From the NCBI RefSeq assembly GCF_051014685.1, contig NC_135048.1, positions 28,166,543-28,230,542 of the forward strand: a stretch of 64,000 bases of DNA, in the 5' to 3' direction. This document shows, in pieces, positions 49,617 to 61,050 of the stretch. How positions within the stretch are numbered: the first letter of the stretch is position 1; each line of letters opens with the position of its first letter. This stretch comes from Ptiloglossa arizonensis (taxonomy: Eukaryota; Arthropoda; Insecta; Hymenoptera; Colletidae). The notes under the pieces are model-generated. The model had not been told where the DNA came from. It was given only the letters and a program-made list of their open reading frames with translations, and made no database searches. Position numbers and translations under genes: made by a program.

Positions 49617-51873
49617 ATGGACGGCGGCACGCGTGCACGAGTCGAGGAGGAAAAAGCCCTGGATTCGTCTCGCCTGCGATCCTCCGCTCGGCTCGGCTTC
49701 GCGAGCTCCTCCTCGGCCGGCAACGCTCGTATCGCCAGGCGCAAGAAGAAGAAGAGAAGGCAGCAGCGACGAAACAGTAACGCCGACGACGAGGACGAAC
49801 TCGTCGTCGTCGGTGGAGGCGGCGTAGACACCGCCAGCGGAACCACCGACGCGATCTTCACGGTCAGAGAAGAACAACAGAACCAACAGCCGGCCGGAGC
49901 GACGATTCCCAGCGAGGAACCGACCAAGCAGCCAAAAAGTCGGCTCGTTCACAACACCAACGAATCTCAACGAAACGTATCCAGAGGAGGAAGCGGCTCG
50001 CGCGCGGCTGCTTCCTCCCTCAGCTCCGGCATCACGCTTCTCAACCGTCGAGCTGCCAGCAAGCGATCGTCCAGGAGATGCAACACGAGCGCCCGTAGGA
50101 ACGCGATGACGATGGATCTCCAGAGACTGATCACCGAGGTACACGCCAGGCCCGCGATCTGGGACCAGAAGAACGTCAACTATCACAATCGCGACGTCAT
50201 CCTGAAGATGTGGCGGGAGATCGCGAGGGCTTGCGAGGTCTCCAGTGAGTATACGCCTCGCTCTCTTCCCTCTCTACTCTCTTCTTTCCGTCTCATCCGT
50301 TCGCGCCTGCGTCGCTCGTCTCTATCGCTCCCTCTCTACCGTTTCTTTCCCTCTCTCCTTCTTTTTCGAACGCTCCCTCCTTCCAATTGCGCGTACGCAC
50401 GCCCCACCTTTTCGTTCCACGATCGACCGGCTCGAGTACCGATCGAGGCTTCCCTTCCACTCTAGCCGATCGATCGTCGATTCGGGTGAGCAATTTTTAT
50501 CGTCGTTCTTCTTTACCGAAAGAAACAAACTTTTTGAGGAAACTACGATTAATTGTTATCGCCTGTCGAGTGGCTACGTGCAGGAAAACGGGTATACAGT
50601 TAGGGTTATCGCAGCGAAAACGATGTCGTTGGAACATCGATAACTTGCACGATTAGTATACCTGGGTTCGGTCGATGTTCCGCACGAGGTCGCGTCGATT
50701 ACTCTAGAAGTGGACGAAACGATTGCTAAACCAAAAACCTTTTGCATGACACGGCTTAAATTACGCGATAATTCTCTTTTGTATTAGTTGAAAGGAGAGA
50801 AACTCAATTCATCGGAAAGTGACTAGACGAGACGCTGCGCGCATGCTTGCACCTTGTCACCGAATTAACGGGTACTCATACAAACGGTGTTGTCTGCTCA
50901 TCTAATCGATACGTTTCGTGTACAGGCAGAATAATTGGATCAGTCGATCACTAGATATTCGTGGATGTTTCAATCGTCGTGGCAACGAAGCCTCACGAAG
51001 TTTGCCCAAAGTGAAGAATAACGACAAAATTTTCATTTTTCAGCGGACGTCGCGAAATCGAAGTGGAAGCACTTACGGGATAATTTCCGCAACGAACTAA
51101 AGAAAACTTATCGAGGGAAGTGCGACGGTGGCGCCAATGAGCACGACTCGAAGTGGGTCTGGTTCAAGAGCCTGTTCTTTCTACGAGATCAAATGAATTC
51201 ACGGGTGATCGGATGTACCCTTTCGCAGAATTGCTCGGCAGCCCTTCGATCTTCCCCAGATGGGACGCAGATAGAGCCACAAATCGACATTCTAGAAGGT
51301 CACGAGGAGACTCAATTCGACGATTTAGATGGCGATTCGTGTCAGTCTCTTCTTTCGAACGACGATGCTTTACATCAGGTTATGCCCCCGCCTAAAATGA
51401 ACAAAATCGGTAGAAAGAGGTCTCTGATGGATGCATTAGATAACGATTATTCCGAGGTGGATCGAAAAAGGTTCGAGTCGCTACAGAAGAGATTGAGCAT
51501 ATCTCAGGAGGAAGAGGACGACACTTATCACTTTCTTATGAGCGTCAGAAATCCTCTAAAGAGTTTACCACTCGATCGACAGATGTTCGTAAGATTAAAG
51601 ATCCAAGAGCTCGTTTACAACGAGATCAATTCGCAGAATCAGCAGAGTCGAACGTACGAAGGTTCGCAGGACGTAAAACCTCTGAGAGCAGGAAATGCGA
51701 CCGGAGTTAACGTAGTCGGAGCAGGACCTGGACCTGGACCGGGAGGAGGCGGGAGTATCAGTGAGTCTGTTGGTGCGGGAGGAGGGCAAGGTATCGGCGA
51801 CATGTCCAATCCGGCATCGTTACTCCAGAATTGCACGACAGAGGGCTCCAGTGACGATGCCTACTTCGGTTAA
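49617..51873 (+). CDS. MADF/BESS-domain DNA-binding protein (Adf1-like)
   Basis: Two exons, 49617-50244 and 51044-51873, joined by a 799 bp GT-AG intron in phase; 485 residues from the first ATG. A MADF domain spans about residues 171-260: LITEVHARPAIWDQ, ILKMWREIA and, after the junction, SKWKHLRDNFRNELKK and WVWFKSLFFLRDQM. A BESS motif spans about 369-404 (YHFLMSVRNPLKSLP, then LDRQMFVRLKIQELV). By family knowledge MADF binds DNA in a Myb/SANT-like way and BESS mediates protein contacts. The N-terminal 160 residues are low-complexity (poly-basic RRKKKKRRQQRR, glycine- and serine-rich); initiation could instead be at Met164 or Met166, just before the MADF. The C-terminus has a Gly/Pro-rich stretch (GPGPGPGGGG). 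Which member of this large insect family it is cannot be told. Confidence 0.85.
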
Positions 51874-51920
51874 TTTAATTTACGTTCTAAGATGTAAGAA
51901 TTATAATTTTATTAATAGAA

Positions 51921-51926
51921 AATAAA
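51921..51926 (+). terminator. poly(A) signal for the MADF/BESS gene
   Basis: AATAAA 48 bp downstream of the stop codon. Confidence 0.75.
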
Positions 51927-51929
51927 CGA

Positions 51930-52488
51930 TGGTATTTTTTCAGTAATTTATGGTTCGCAATTTTTTTTTTTATTTCGCTTCACATCTAGGGGGAGAAGGG
52001 CAACGCGTTTCTCCTATTCATCGACGTTTATCAAGGAAATATTTTGGTGCGACGGAACGCGTGACGCGATTAAAAGCTCGCGCCGACGAACGACGCCAGA
52101 TAAATTGAACAAAAGGGACGGTGCCATTAACGCTAGACGAGAAAACCTTGTATTATTCTTGTCGGGGTAAATCGAGCCACATTTTTAATTAACAAAAACC
52201 TTCTACCCTCGGGATGGCCATTATTATTATTCGTGACGTACGTCAGACCAGAGGCGCATTACGCGGCGTAATTATTTCGCGCGCTAATTGGTTCCCCGGC
52301 ACCGCTGAAGGGCGTATTTGAGGCCACGGTTTTCTCGTTTCATCGTGATTAAAGAGCGAATCGAGCATACGGAAAAGCCGCGGTTCCTATTATGTATGAC
52401 CCCATTTAAACTACATCGAGTCCCCGTCGTATTCGAGCGTTCGTATGTATTATACATTGATATTAAATTCGAGTGCGAAATATGTGTG
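51930..52488. other. gene-free stretch
   Basis: I see no gene or repeat in this stretch between the MADF gene end and the first MITE-like element. Confidence 0.4.
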
Positions 52489-52490
52489 TA

Positions 52491-52753
52491 TACAGGGTGT
52501 TCCATGCGAAACAAGCCATCTAATTATTTTTTCTAATTACGACGATACAACCATTCCATGGTGCAATTTAAATGATTTCGAAGATCGAACGCTTTTTGTT
52601 ACCATTAGTGACCGTTACAAATATAGTCATATTTGAAACTGTACAATAACATGTCTGTAACACCGTCCAGATCGCGCACGAAACATTTTTCATATCGTTA
52701 CAATTAGACAAGATATTTCAGTGGCCTATTTTAAGCGGATCACTCTGTACGTA
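52491..52753. mobile_element. MITE-like element with TACAGGGTG ends
   Basis: The left end TACAGGGTGTTCCATGCGAA continues ACAAGCCA. The right end on the minus strand reads TACAGAGTGATCCGCTTAAA ATAGGCCA. The inverted match covers about 28 bp with several mismatches and encloses roughly 260 bp without coding potential. TA flanks both ends, consistent with a TA target, but not decisive. The family is not identified. Confidence 0.5.
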
Positions 52754-52759
52754 CGACGA

Positions 52760-53630
52760 TAATCATAATTTTAATGAGGATTTTTATATACGTATAATCA
52801 AGAACACGGTATATAGAGAACGAGTAGAAGAGGACCGTTAACGAGACATTCGTCGTACGAAATGGATGAATTAAACTTTTATTTTTTGAATCGTAAGTGG
52901 TAATGTCTCAACAGTGTTCCCGGAAACGAACGATACTTCGTAGAACCGATATTTCAATATTTCGTGACCTTTTACCACCATTGAAGGTAAAAAGTCTAGT
53001 ATTATTTTAAGAAAAGGTGGCGCTAAAATCAAACCTCCACGCTAGCTTCAAACGAAATCAAAGCTTACGCTTCAGCCTAAATAAAACACAAAACTGCTAC
53101 GAACAAACTAATCTCGCTGAATGAGAGCGTTAATCTTCCCATTACACCGGCACTCTACTTCGCTGCGATGAAATGCATACATCCATCGCGTACGCGGCGG
53201 TCGGAACAGAATGTCTGCTCTCTGACGCAACCGCGGACTATTGTCTCTTCGCATGCAACTGCATCGTTTGCAAAGCCTTTCGCGAAGCTATCGAGTATAG
53301 GGGCGTCCGACATTCGGTCTCGTTCAACGGGATTTTTCCTCGATAATCACCGGTGTTATTTGCTCGTTCCTAAACGCAACGAACTGCAACGTCTGTTTCT
53401 TTATATATAATTAACTTAGTATTTCTTACGTACACAATGGTCGTTCTTGTACCGTTCAGGTCTGATTTTACACACACGGTACGTTTTCGGTACACAGTGC
53501 CCACCTCTCGATACAACGACGCAATTATTCACGGGACTGTTTATCTTTAATTATCGCGAGCGATTGAACAAACAAAAGTAGATTAACCGTCGTGAATAAA
53601 AATGAAAATTTACGTATATACCGATACACC
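52760..53630. other. gene-free stretch
   Basis: No gene or repeat was recognised here. Confidence 0.4.
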
Positions 53631-53636
53631 TCCGTG

Positions 53637-53825
53637 AAAGTATTACCAACGATTTCGCGATGTTCTCCCGATGAAAATGAGTCCAAACACGACCTAAGTT
53701 GGACTACTTTTAATTTTACGTTGTTTAAATAATCGATAAAAAACATATAATTGAAAGTAATCAGATTTAGGTCGTGTTTGGACTCATTTTTATCGGGAGA
53801 ACCTCGCCGATCTATTGATGACACT
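53637..53825. mobile_element. inverted-repeat MITE, copy 1
   Basis: Perfectly aligned 35 bp arms at 53663-53697 and 53767-53801 (TTCTCCCGAT(G/A)AAAATGAG followed by TCCAAACACGACCTAA) differ at one base. Weaker inverted similarity continues outward to about 53637 and 53825 (AGTATTACCAACGAT / AGTGTCATCAATAGAT). The whole is about 189 bp with a 69 bp spacer. The same ends occur at 56210-56399 and, decayed, near 57840-58052. Confidence 0.75.
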
Positions 53826-53829
53826 CTCG

Positions 53830-56205
53830 CGAAACTGTAAGAAAAAATAGGAAAGTTTGAATTTGCATTCCGAGCGCGTGGTAAACTAAACCTATTACTG
53901 TCGGAAGAAAATCGTTACCTTGCCTCGACGTAACCTCGAAGCGGACTAAACTACAACCGGTCGAATCGTTTAATAAACCAACGAGCGTTGAAAGTCGTTT
54001 GAAAGATAGTCGAATAATTGTCTTCGATCGTCGTATGATATTTATTCGCGCCCCGGCGATTCGTATCGGTTTCAATTTTACCCGCGTACAATTCTCGTTG
54101 ACTTTACATACGTATCCACGCGTCACGGTCTTCGATCGTGTCGCGCGAATTGGTCTACCGAACGACGAGGTAAACTGTCGTGCATTCCGTACATCGTGTA
54201 TCGGCTACAGAATGGAAGGGTCCATTCTAACGTGCCGCTTGTATCTGTCACGATGCATATTCAAACGATGTTGTACGAACACCATAGAGTGCACCGGTCG
54301 GTGTATAGAACTGGCCATTGTACGCTCCACGCCGAGATAAAGTCGTTCGAATCGAGTTTGCGCCAGTTCCCGGCCGGCTCGTACGTCGCGGTTATTGGAC
54401 ATCGAAGAAACACGCCCGGCGGACCGTTTTGAATTTAATTAAACCAGGTTATTAGGTACGTTGCAGGCTGTCAGGCGAACGGCTTGCGCACGATCGAAAC
54501 GCTCCGGTGCAGCTCAACGTTTTAATCGTTTTCAATAAATTTCGCGGCGTACAACGAGAAAATACTTCCCATCGCGTCGGCTGCTCCCGAGCCAGAGTAA
54601 AATGAAACGTTAAGGCCGGGCGCATACTATCGACTTCCCGTCGCACCATAGTTTGGTCGATGTGGTAAAGAGTATGGGGGTTCTACACGGGAGCGCGCAT
54701 AGTTGTCCGACTGTTCCTCGGCTCGACGATACACAATTTAGTACACGCACGGACTATCGACGAAACAATCGCGCGACGACGGTCGATACTATACCTATAA
54801 TCTCGGGAGATCGTGTTTCGCTTGTCGGCCGTCGCGTCACTTTTTTCATACGTAAGGACATCCTCGACGGTTATTTCAACTCTAGCGTGAAACAGTCGAA
54901 GGTCTATCGGTGCACTTATGCACAGCAAACTTATTAGAAGTTTATAAGTAGGGTTTGTTCCTTGTAAACGCTTTGAAGAAACATTGTAATTTCGGCCGGT
55001 CACCAGTGATCAACGTGTCGAGAGCAAATAGTATTTTGTATACCTTAATTTTTGTCAAAATAAATTACATCGCAGACTATGTAAAATTGGACGAGCGTAC
55101 GAGTCGTCGTTTTCTCGATTTCGGCTCGAGTTGGAAAATACAGAAATTTTACCGACTTTTCGAGAGGAAATGAGTCGCGTAAGTAAATTCTTTTCTCCGA
55201 AACTATCAATCGTACCGAAATCCTCCTTTTTTTGTATCCACTCGAGTATCGTCCGCGGGTTAAACGGTTTCGTCGACGGGGAGTCGAACGCACGCGACCA
55301 GATTAATTCTCAAGGAGGGTCCATCGGTCGGCAAGAAGCTCTCGAGAGCGTTTTGCCCGCAATCCGTGCGCGAGACGCGTTCTCGGACGCGGAAACCAAT
55401 CGGCGAATACATTCTTAATAACCGAAAAAAAAAGGTCGAGCGGAATTAGAGAAGTCTTACTCGGTTTCTGACTGCTCGCCGCGAAGACCGTCTCGGTCTT
55501 CTTTTCTCCGTTTCCGCGCTTTCCATGGGAATTCGCGAAATAACGAGGTAACTTTTCGTTCGGATAGAAAAGCCACGTCGTCTAGACGGGATGCACTATA
55601 TATTTGCACGGTATATTGCACCGGTTGAATAGCTTATTCGAAAGTCTGCCTCGTAGTCTGCTCAACAGACCACTCGGTTTTTCCATACAAAGAGGATTAG
55701 CATCGTCCTCTTTGTCTTTCCTCTCTGTTCCTCCCTCGCGAGCGTTTCATGCCTCTATCGCGTTTGTTTCCTCCCAGTCTTTCTTTGTCAACGAGCCGTA
55801 CCTTCGCTACGCTCTTCCGACCCGATGTCGCGCAGACCCATGACCTGTCCCCTTTCTTCGTCCATCGTTGCATCATCCTCATCGCCCGTATTATTGCTCG
55901 TATTCCTTATCGCGTGCCGATAATAAAACCGTTCAACCTGGTACCGTGTTTCTCGTTACATTTCGTTCCCATTTATTTCATAGTACACGGTTGCGTTACG
56001 TGTGCGCCCGTGCACCATAAAATCATCCGTTCGGCCCTCCACTTTTCCATTTACGGTAACTTCTGCTTACGAGAGACCGTATTTACTCCGAATACGGGTA
56101 ATGGTGCACTGCTTGCGTTTGCACGCCAGGTGAGAGCAATTCTTACCGCGTCGGATTGAAATACATCTGTTGGATGAAAATTTTCCAATTATTCGTCGTG
56201 TCTGC
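53830..56205. other. gene-free stretch
   Basis: Antiparallel open frames only; no domain recognised. Pyrimidine-rich plus-strand segments occur near 55690-55800. Confidence 0.4.
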
Positions 56206-56209
56206 GCGA

Positions 56210-56399
56210 CAGTGTTGCCAACGGATCGGCGAGGTTCTCACGCTCAAGAGAAATCCAAACACGCTACAGTTACGATTACATTTCATCGCGCGTAAATCGA
56301 AGCGTTTTTCAATTTGAAAAATACACACGATTTTGAATCGGGTCGTGTTCGGACTCCTTTTCGGCAGAGAAATCTCCTCAATCCGTTGATAGTACAGTG
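56210..56399. mobile_element. inverted-repeat MITE, copy 2
   Basis: The left end is CAGTGTTGCCAACGGATCGG followed by CGAGGTTCTC, with ATCCAAACACG inside. The right end on the minus strand is CACTGTACTATCAACGGATT, with AGTCCGAACACGACC inside. Its length (190 bp) equals copy 1. CAGTG-starting ends are known from several DNA transposon groups, including hAT; no 8 bp target duplication is visible, so the superfamily is left open. Confidence 0.7.
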
Positions 56400-56440
56400 A
56401 ATTGCTCAAAGTTCGATAATAAACGTGTTTCGAGGTTATA

Positions 56441-56594
56441 TTAGGTTGTTCGGAAAGTCATTTCGTTTTTTTTTTTTTTTTTTTTGGTAAAAATAAAACA
56501 CGATTTATTTAGAGTGTATAACTTATATATTCTCCATGTATTAAATTATATATTCTCCATTTTGGAAAACGAAATGACTTTCCGAACAATCCAA
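56441..56594. mobile_element. complete mariner-type MITE
   Basis: The left end TTAGGTTGTTCGGAAAGTCA TTTCGTTTT and the right end on the minus strand TTGGATTGTTCGGAAAGTCA TTTCGTTTT match over 29 bp with two differences. TA flanks both sides (56439-56440 and 56595-56596), the canonical Tc1/mariner target. The 154 bp body holds a long poly-T and AT-rich sequence but no transposase. A truncated relative lies at 11688. Confidence 0.9.
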
Positions 56595-56619
56595 TAAGAT
56601 ACCAATTATTCTATTAAAT

Positions 56620-56757
56620 TTCAATACACGTGTAAGATTTTTCAGTCGATACATTTTGGCAAACGAATTTCGTTACTTAAAATGAAAATTTTAATGCACG
56701 TGTAAGATTTCTTAATCGATACATTTTGATAAACGAATTTGGTTACTTAAAATTGAA
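56620..56757. repeat. two-copy tandem duplication, ~75 bp
   Basis: ACACGTGTAAGATTT and GCACGTGTAAGATTT start two adjacent copies, each followed by CGATACATTTTG(G/A)(C/T)AAACGAATTT(C/G)GTTACTTAAAAT. Confidence 0.8.
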
Positions 56758-56845
56758 TTTAATTTGAAGACCTCCTCGTTCGTTGCAAAATTGTAAGGTT
56801 AATGGTACGTATATCGTCTCGTGTACGAAGTACAGGACTCGAGCC

Positions 56846-56909
56846 GGGATCGAAACGGTTAAGCACAATAACGTTATCCAAATTGTGCTTGCTTAGCCGT
56901 GTCGTTTCC
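56846..56909 (+). ncRNA. pre-miRNA-like hairpin candidate
   Basis: Arms CGAAACGGTTAAGCACAAT (56851-56869) and ATTGTGCTTGCTTAGCCGTG TCG (56882-56904) pair over about 18 bp with one mismatch, one G-U pair and a 4 nt bulge around a 12 nt loop. A further GGGA/TTCC-type extension lengthens the stem. Total length is about 64 nt. It matches no miRNA I know, and expression is unproven. Confidence 0.25.
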
Positions 56910-57835
56910 CTGTTGTGGTCCACTTAGCTTAAGTAATATCACGACGTACAATATTATTAATTCGAGCTCGTCTATTACAGCTTGCATGCTCCCGGTTTCA
57001 CGATTACTTGGAACGAAAAGTAGTCTCGCGTGTTTGCAACGCTAACGATACCGGCGATCGATGCACCGATCTCGGCTCGCGCGGAAGCGACTGCATACGC
57101 GCTGCCATTCATCCTCGACGAACGAGACGGACGACTCGCACAATGCGCGAACCGCCTGTCCAGGCGGGAGGGAATTCTATGGAAATTCTCTGCAACTCGT
57201 AAACAGTTCGTTTCTCGTTACGCTGACGCTTTTGCAATCTCGATTCTTTTATTACTCGCCGAACACCTGATAAGGCTTTTTCAAAGAGCCACTGCACTTG
57301 CGTAATAGATCGAAGAACTCGCGTTACAGTTGAACTCGCTCACATTTAACTCTTTCGTCATTCTTTCGTTCATACCGTATTGGCAACTCTTATCGTGCGA
57401 TATATCTTTATTATCGAACCTTTACTTTCGAACTTTTCCAACTGGTGAGTAAATTATCACGATGGATAATTCATACTTCAAAGTGAGTGGTTCTCGGCTC
57501 TGCCCTTTCTTTTTCTTATTTATTTATTCACGGACTGTAAATTCTTTGGTACACATCGTACGTTAGGTTAGAAAAGTAATTTGCAAGTATAAAAAGTCTA
57601 CGACGCCTAGAGGTGGAGCTGGAACGGAAAAAGTTGATTTCTTCGCAGCACCGGTTGAACCGATCGATGATTCTATTAATACAATTATATTGTCCGTAAA
57701 AAGTTCGATGAGATTCCTGCATGACAAGACGTTTTATACACGAATTAGAATTGATTAATGTTTAATATTTTACACGTGAACGTTAAACACGGTATCCGGA
57801 AAACGTAGAAATTTATGGTGTAAATATTCTAAATT
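56910..57835. other. gene-free stretch
   Basis: I see no gene here; open frames of 60-90 codons in 57008-57305 overlap each other in three phases and both strands. Confidence 0.4.
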
Positions 57836-57839
57836 GTTA

Positions 57840-58052
57840 GCACTGTTGACATTCCACGATTCACCTCCCACCACAAATTCCTTTCATTCAGTGTCTCGGG
57901 TGAAATGAAATCTGACCCGGTAGAAAAATAAGACACATTATATATCTTGTAATATTGCATATATTGATAAGTCGAATAAAAATAGTCCGATTTATATGGT
58001 GTTTGGGCTCATTTTAATCGGAAGAATCCGAAGGATAGATCGGTACCATTTT
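57840..58052. mobile_element. inverted-repeat MITE, decayed copy 3
   Basis: The right arm GGTGTTTGGGCTCATTTTAA TCGGAAGAA matches copies 1 and 2. The left arm is hardly recognisable (CACTGTTGACATTCC ... GGGTGAAATGAAATCTGACCC). Only the right half is convincing. Confidence 0.45.
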
Positions 58053-58440
58053 TGAAAAGATAATACGAAAACTACGGAAAGTAAAATTTTGTACATTGGA
58101 CGATTATTTTTTTATTAAATTCTACCGGTGTATTAGATACAATAAATTAAATTAAATTCTATTCTCTGTGCTGGAAAACGAATCGAAAGTAGATACAGAA
58201 ACTACACGAAAATGTAATACATTGCAACATCATTTTTTATCCTAGCGGCATCCTTTCGAAGCGTCGAGTCTCGGCCATCGTTGCTACTATATATATCTCG
58301 CTTTTTTCAGTTTGACTCATTTTTTTTTTTTGTTCAGCAATGTTCGAGTTTGGTTCTACGAAAAATACACGCGAAACTTCCAACTTCCTGGCTCTCAAAT
58401 TTTACGAGAGTTGACCGTGCACTAAGTGTTTTTTAATTAG

Positions 58441-58965
58441 ATTTCATTGCCAACATTTTTACTAAGGAGGGCCCAAATCGTCTAATTGATTTTTATTTTA
58501 TATTTCATTGCGAACATTTTCATCGAAGAGGGCCCAAATCATCTAATTATTTTTTATTTTATATTTCATTGGCAACATTTTTATCGAGGAAGGCCCAAAT
58601 TATGTCATCGTTACTTATTTTATATTTCATTGCCAACATTTTCATCGAAGAAGGCCCAAATCCTCTAACTGTTTTTTATATTTCATTGCCAACATTTTTA
58701 CTAAAGAGGGCCCAAATCATCTAATTATTTTTTATTTTATATTTCATTGGCAACATTTTTATCGAGGAAGGCCCAAATTATGTCATCGTTACTTATTTTA
58801 TATTTCATTGCCAACATTTTCATCGAAGAAGGCCCAAATCCTCTAACTGTTTTTTATATTTCATTGCCAACATTTTTACTAAAGAGGGCCCAAATCATCT
58901 AATTGTTTTTTATTTTATATTTCATTGCGAACGTTTTCATCGAAGAGAGCCCAAATCATCCGAAA
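58441..58965. repeat. ~61 bp tandem array with 178 bp higher-order unit
   Basis: ATTTCATTG(C/G)C(A/G)AACATTTT starts nine units at 58441, 58502, 58563, 58624, 58680, 58741, 58802, 58858 and 58919. Spacings are 61, 61, 61, 56, 61, 61, 56 and 61 bp. Units three apart (178 bp) are nearly identical, whereas neighbours differ, so a trimer was amplified. Each unit also carries GAGGGCCCAAATC or a variant. Confidence 0.9.
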
Positions 58966-58969
58966 TGTT

Positions 58970-59640
58970 TAAATCGTGCTCCCGTTTTCGTCGATGTTAT
59001 TTTCCAGCAGATATTCAATACGACTGGGAAGTTCGATACGAGTATAATTTTTCCATGAATCCAGACGTGGTCCCCCAGCCGTTATATTCGATGTTGGGAT
59101 AAATCAATTATCGATATAGACAGCTGTCTCGACTCGTCGATCGTTCGAAACCGATCCCGTGTACGACAGGATTTGCATCCAGAATAACTTCGCTCGCTCG
59201 CTCGCGCATCCCACCACTCCCGTGGGACGCGTCTCGCGTAATTAAACGCGAATAAAAAACGTGTTTACATTCAGTCTGAAACAGTTCTCGGCGGGCGGGT
59301 CGCGGGCACAACCGGGAGAGATTTTTCTTTGATCACAAAGGAAAATGCAATCGCTTCCCCTTTTCTCTATCCCGACGTCTCCACTTTGTACTCTATGAAA
59401 GAGTTCATCCTCTGTAACCCCAGGCTTTATATTCGATATCGTGTCTGCGTGTCACACGCGCCGTGAAAAACCGACCGTGCACAGATCTACAGCCGCGTTG
59501 GTTTCGCGCATCGAGGTAAAATTGGAATCCGGTTTACGCGCCTCGACATCGAAGCGGGAAAACATCCTCTTAGCGCGCGGTATCGCGACCACTTTCTAGT
59601 CGAATACCAATCGGGACGAGTCGACAGCTTTTTTCCCAGC
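58970..59640. other. gene-free stretch
   Basis: No gene or repeat was recognised. The sequence is more GC-balanced than the arrays on either side. Confidence 0.4.
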
Positions 59641-59644
59641 GATG

Positions 59645-60360
59645 GTCCTAAACGAATTAACGATGATATTTTATCGTGTGTAAGATTTCTTGTACAGAAG
59701 ATTTTTGTGAATCCTTCGAATATTTATTTAGACGAGGTTCTTGAAATTTTTTCATGAAATTTTTCCTCGCGATAAAAGCTTCTTTAAATTAATTAACCAT
59801 GATATTTTATCATGTGTAAAATTGATGGTATAGAAGATTTTTGTGAATCCTTCGAATATTTATTTAGACGAGGTTCTCGAAATTTTTTCATGAAATTTTT
59901 CTTCGTGATAGGAGCTCTCCTAAATTAATTAACCATGATATTTTATCATGTGTAAAATTGATGGTATAGAAGATTTTTGTGAATCCTTTGAATATTTATT
60001 TAGACGTGGTTCTCAAAACTTTTCCTCGTGATAGGAGCTCTCTTAAATTAATTAACGATGATATTTTATCATGTGTAAAATTTCTTGAATAGAAAATTTT
60101 TGTGAATTCTTCGAATATTTATTTGAACGTGGTTCTCGAAATTTTTCCATAAAATTTCTCCTCCCAACAAGAGCTTCTCTAAATTAATTAACTTTGATAT
60201 TTTATCATGTGTAAGATTCCTTGTATAGAAGATTTTTGTGAATTCTCCAAATATTTGTTTAGACGTGGTTCCCGAATTCTTTCCATGAAATTTTTCCTCG
60301 ATAATATCTCTTCCAAATAACTCAACGGTATTTTATTATGTACAAGATTTACAGTTCATA
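59645..60360. repeat. ~136 bp tandem array, five to six units
   Basis: GATATTTTATC recurs at 59664, 59801, 59937, 60060 and 60196, with a decayed copy near 60326. Each unit contains AGAAGATTTTTGTGAATCC, AATATTTATTTAGACG(A/T)GGTTC and TTCATGAAATTTTTC or variants, and ends in AATTAATTAAC. One unit is 13 bp shorter by loss within the TTCATGAAATT segment. Confidence 0.9.
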
Positions 60361-60369
60361 CAATATTAG

Positions 60370-61050
60370 TAATTTTCTAATCTCTGTTCCTAAGCTTTGT
60401 ATATTTCTTTGCTCTGTCATTATTTCTGCAATAAAAAATAAAAAAAAACATTATATTGACCCACCGATAAGCTAAAGCGGTAAAGGGGTTAGACGACAAA
60501 CGTTCACGTCTACCCTGTATGGTGCGCGACTTTTGCGCCTCGAGTTTAAATTCCTCGCGGTCCCACGTTATCGAGGAGATCGAACCACGGGCAAGCTCAA
60601 TTTCCATTTGACATTAACGCACCGATACCCGGTATTTTTCCTTGAAAAAAGTGGTCGTACCGACCGTAGGAAAAAAGTTGTCGCGTCGCAGATCGGAAGA
60701 AACTGGTCTCGCGGTGAAGCCCGGCGCGACGACGTTTCTCCTCGTTCCTTTCGTTTCGTTTCGGTCCGGAGTAGGGGCTGGAACTATTCGTATATTTCGT
60801 AGGTTCTCGTACGTTAAGAATAAATCTCTGAATAATATTACCACGATAAAAAATTATTTATATCTCCGTACCATTTATGTAACACCGATACCGGTGAATT
60901 TAAATATCTCCAATGGCGGTTAATCGAGCGTAGCAATGAAATCAATGACAACGATACTTTTAAGTGAATTATTCAATTTCTTTTATCGAGGTATCGACGA
61001 TTTTACCGCGACGAATTATAGTAGAAAATTATAAAGAAATCGAAGTAAAG
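60370..61050. other. gene-free stretch
   Basis: Antiparallel open frames at 60533-60923 show no domain; nothing else is recognised. Confidence 0.4.
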
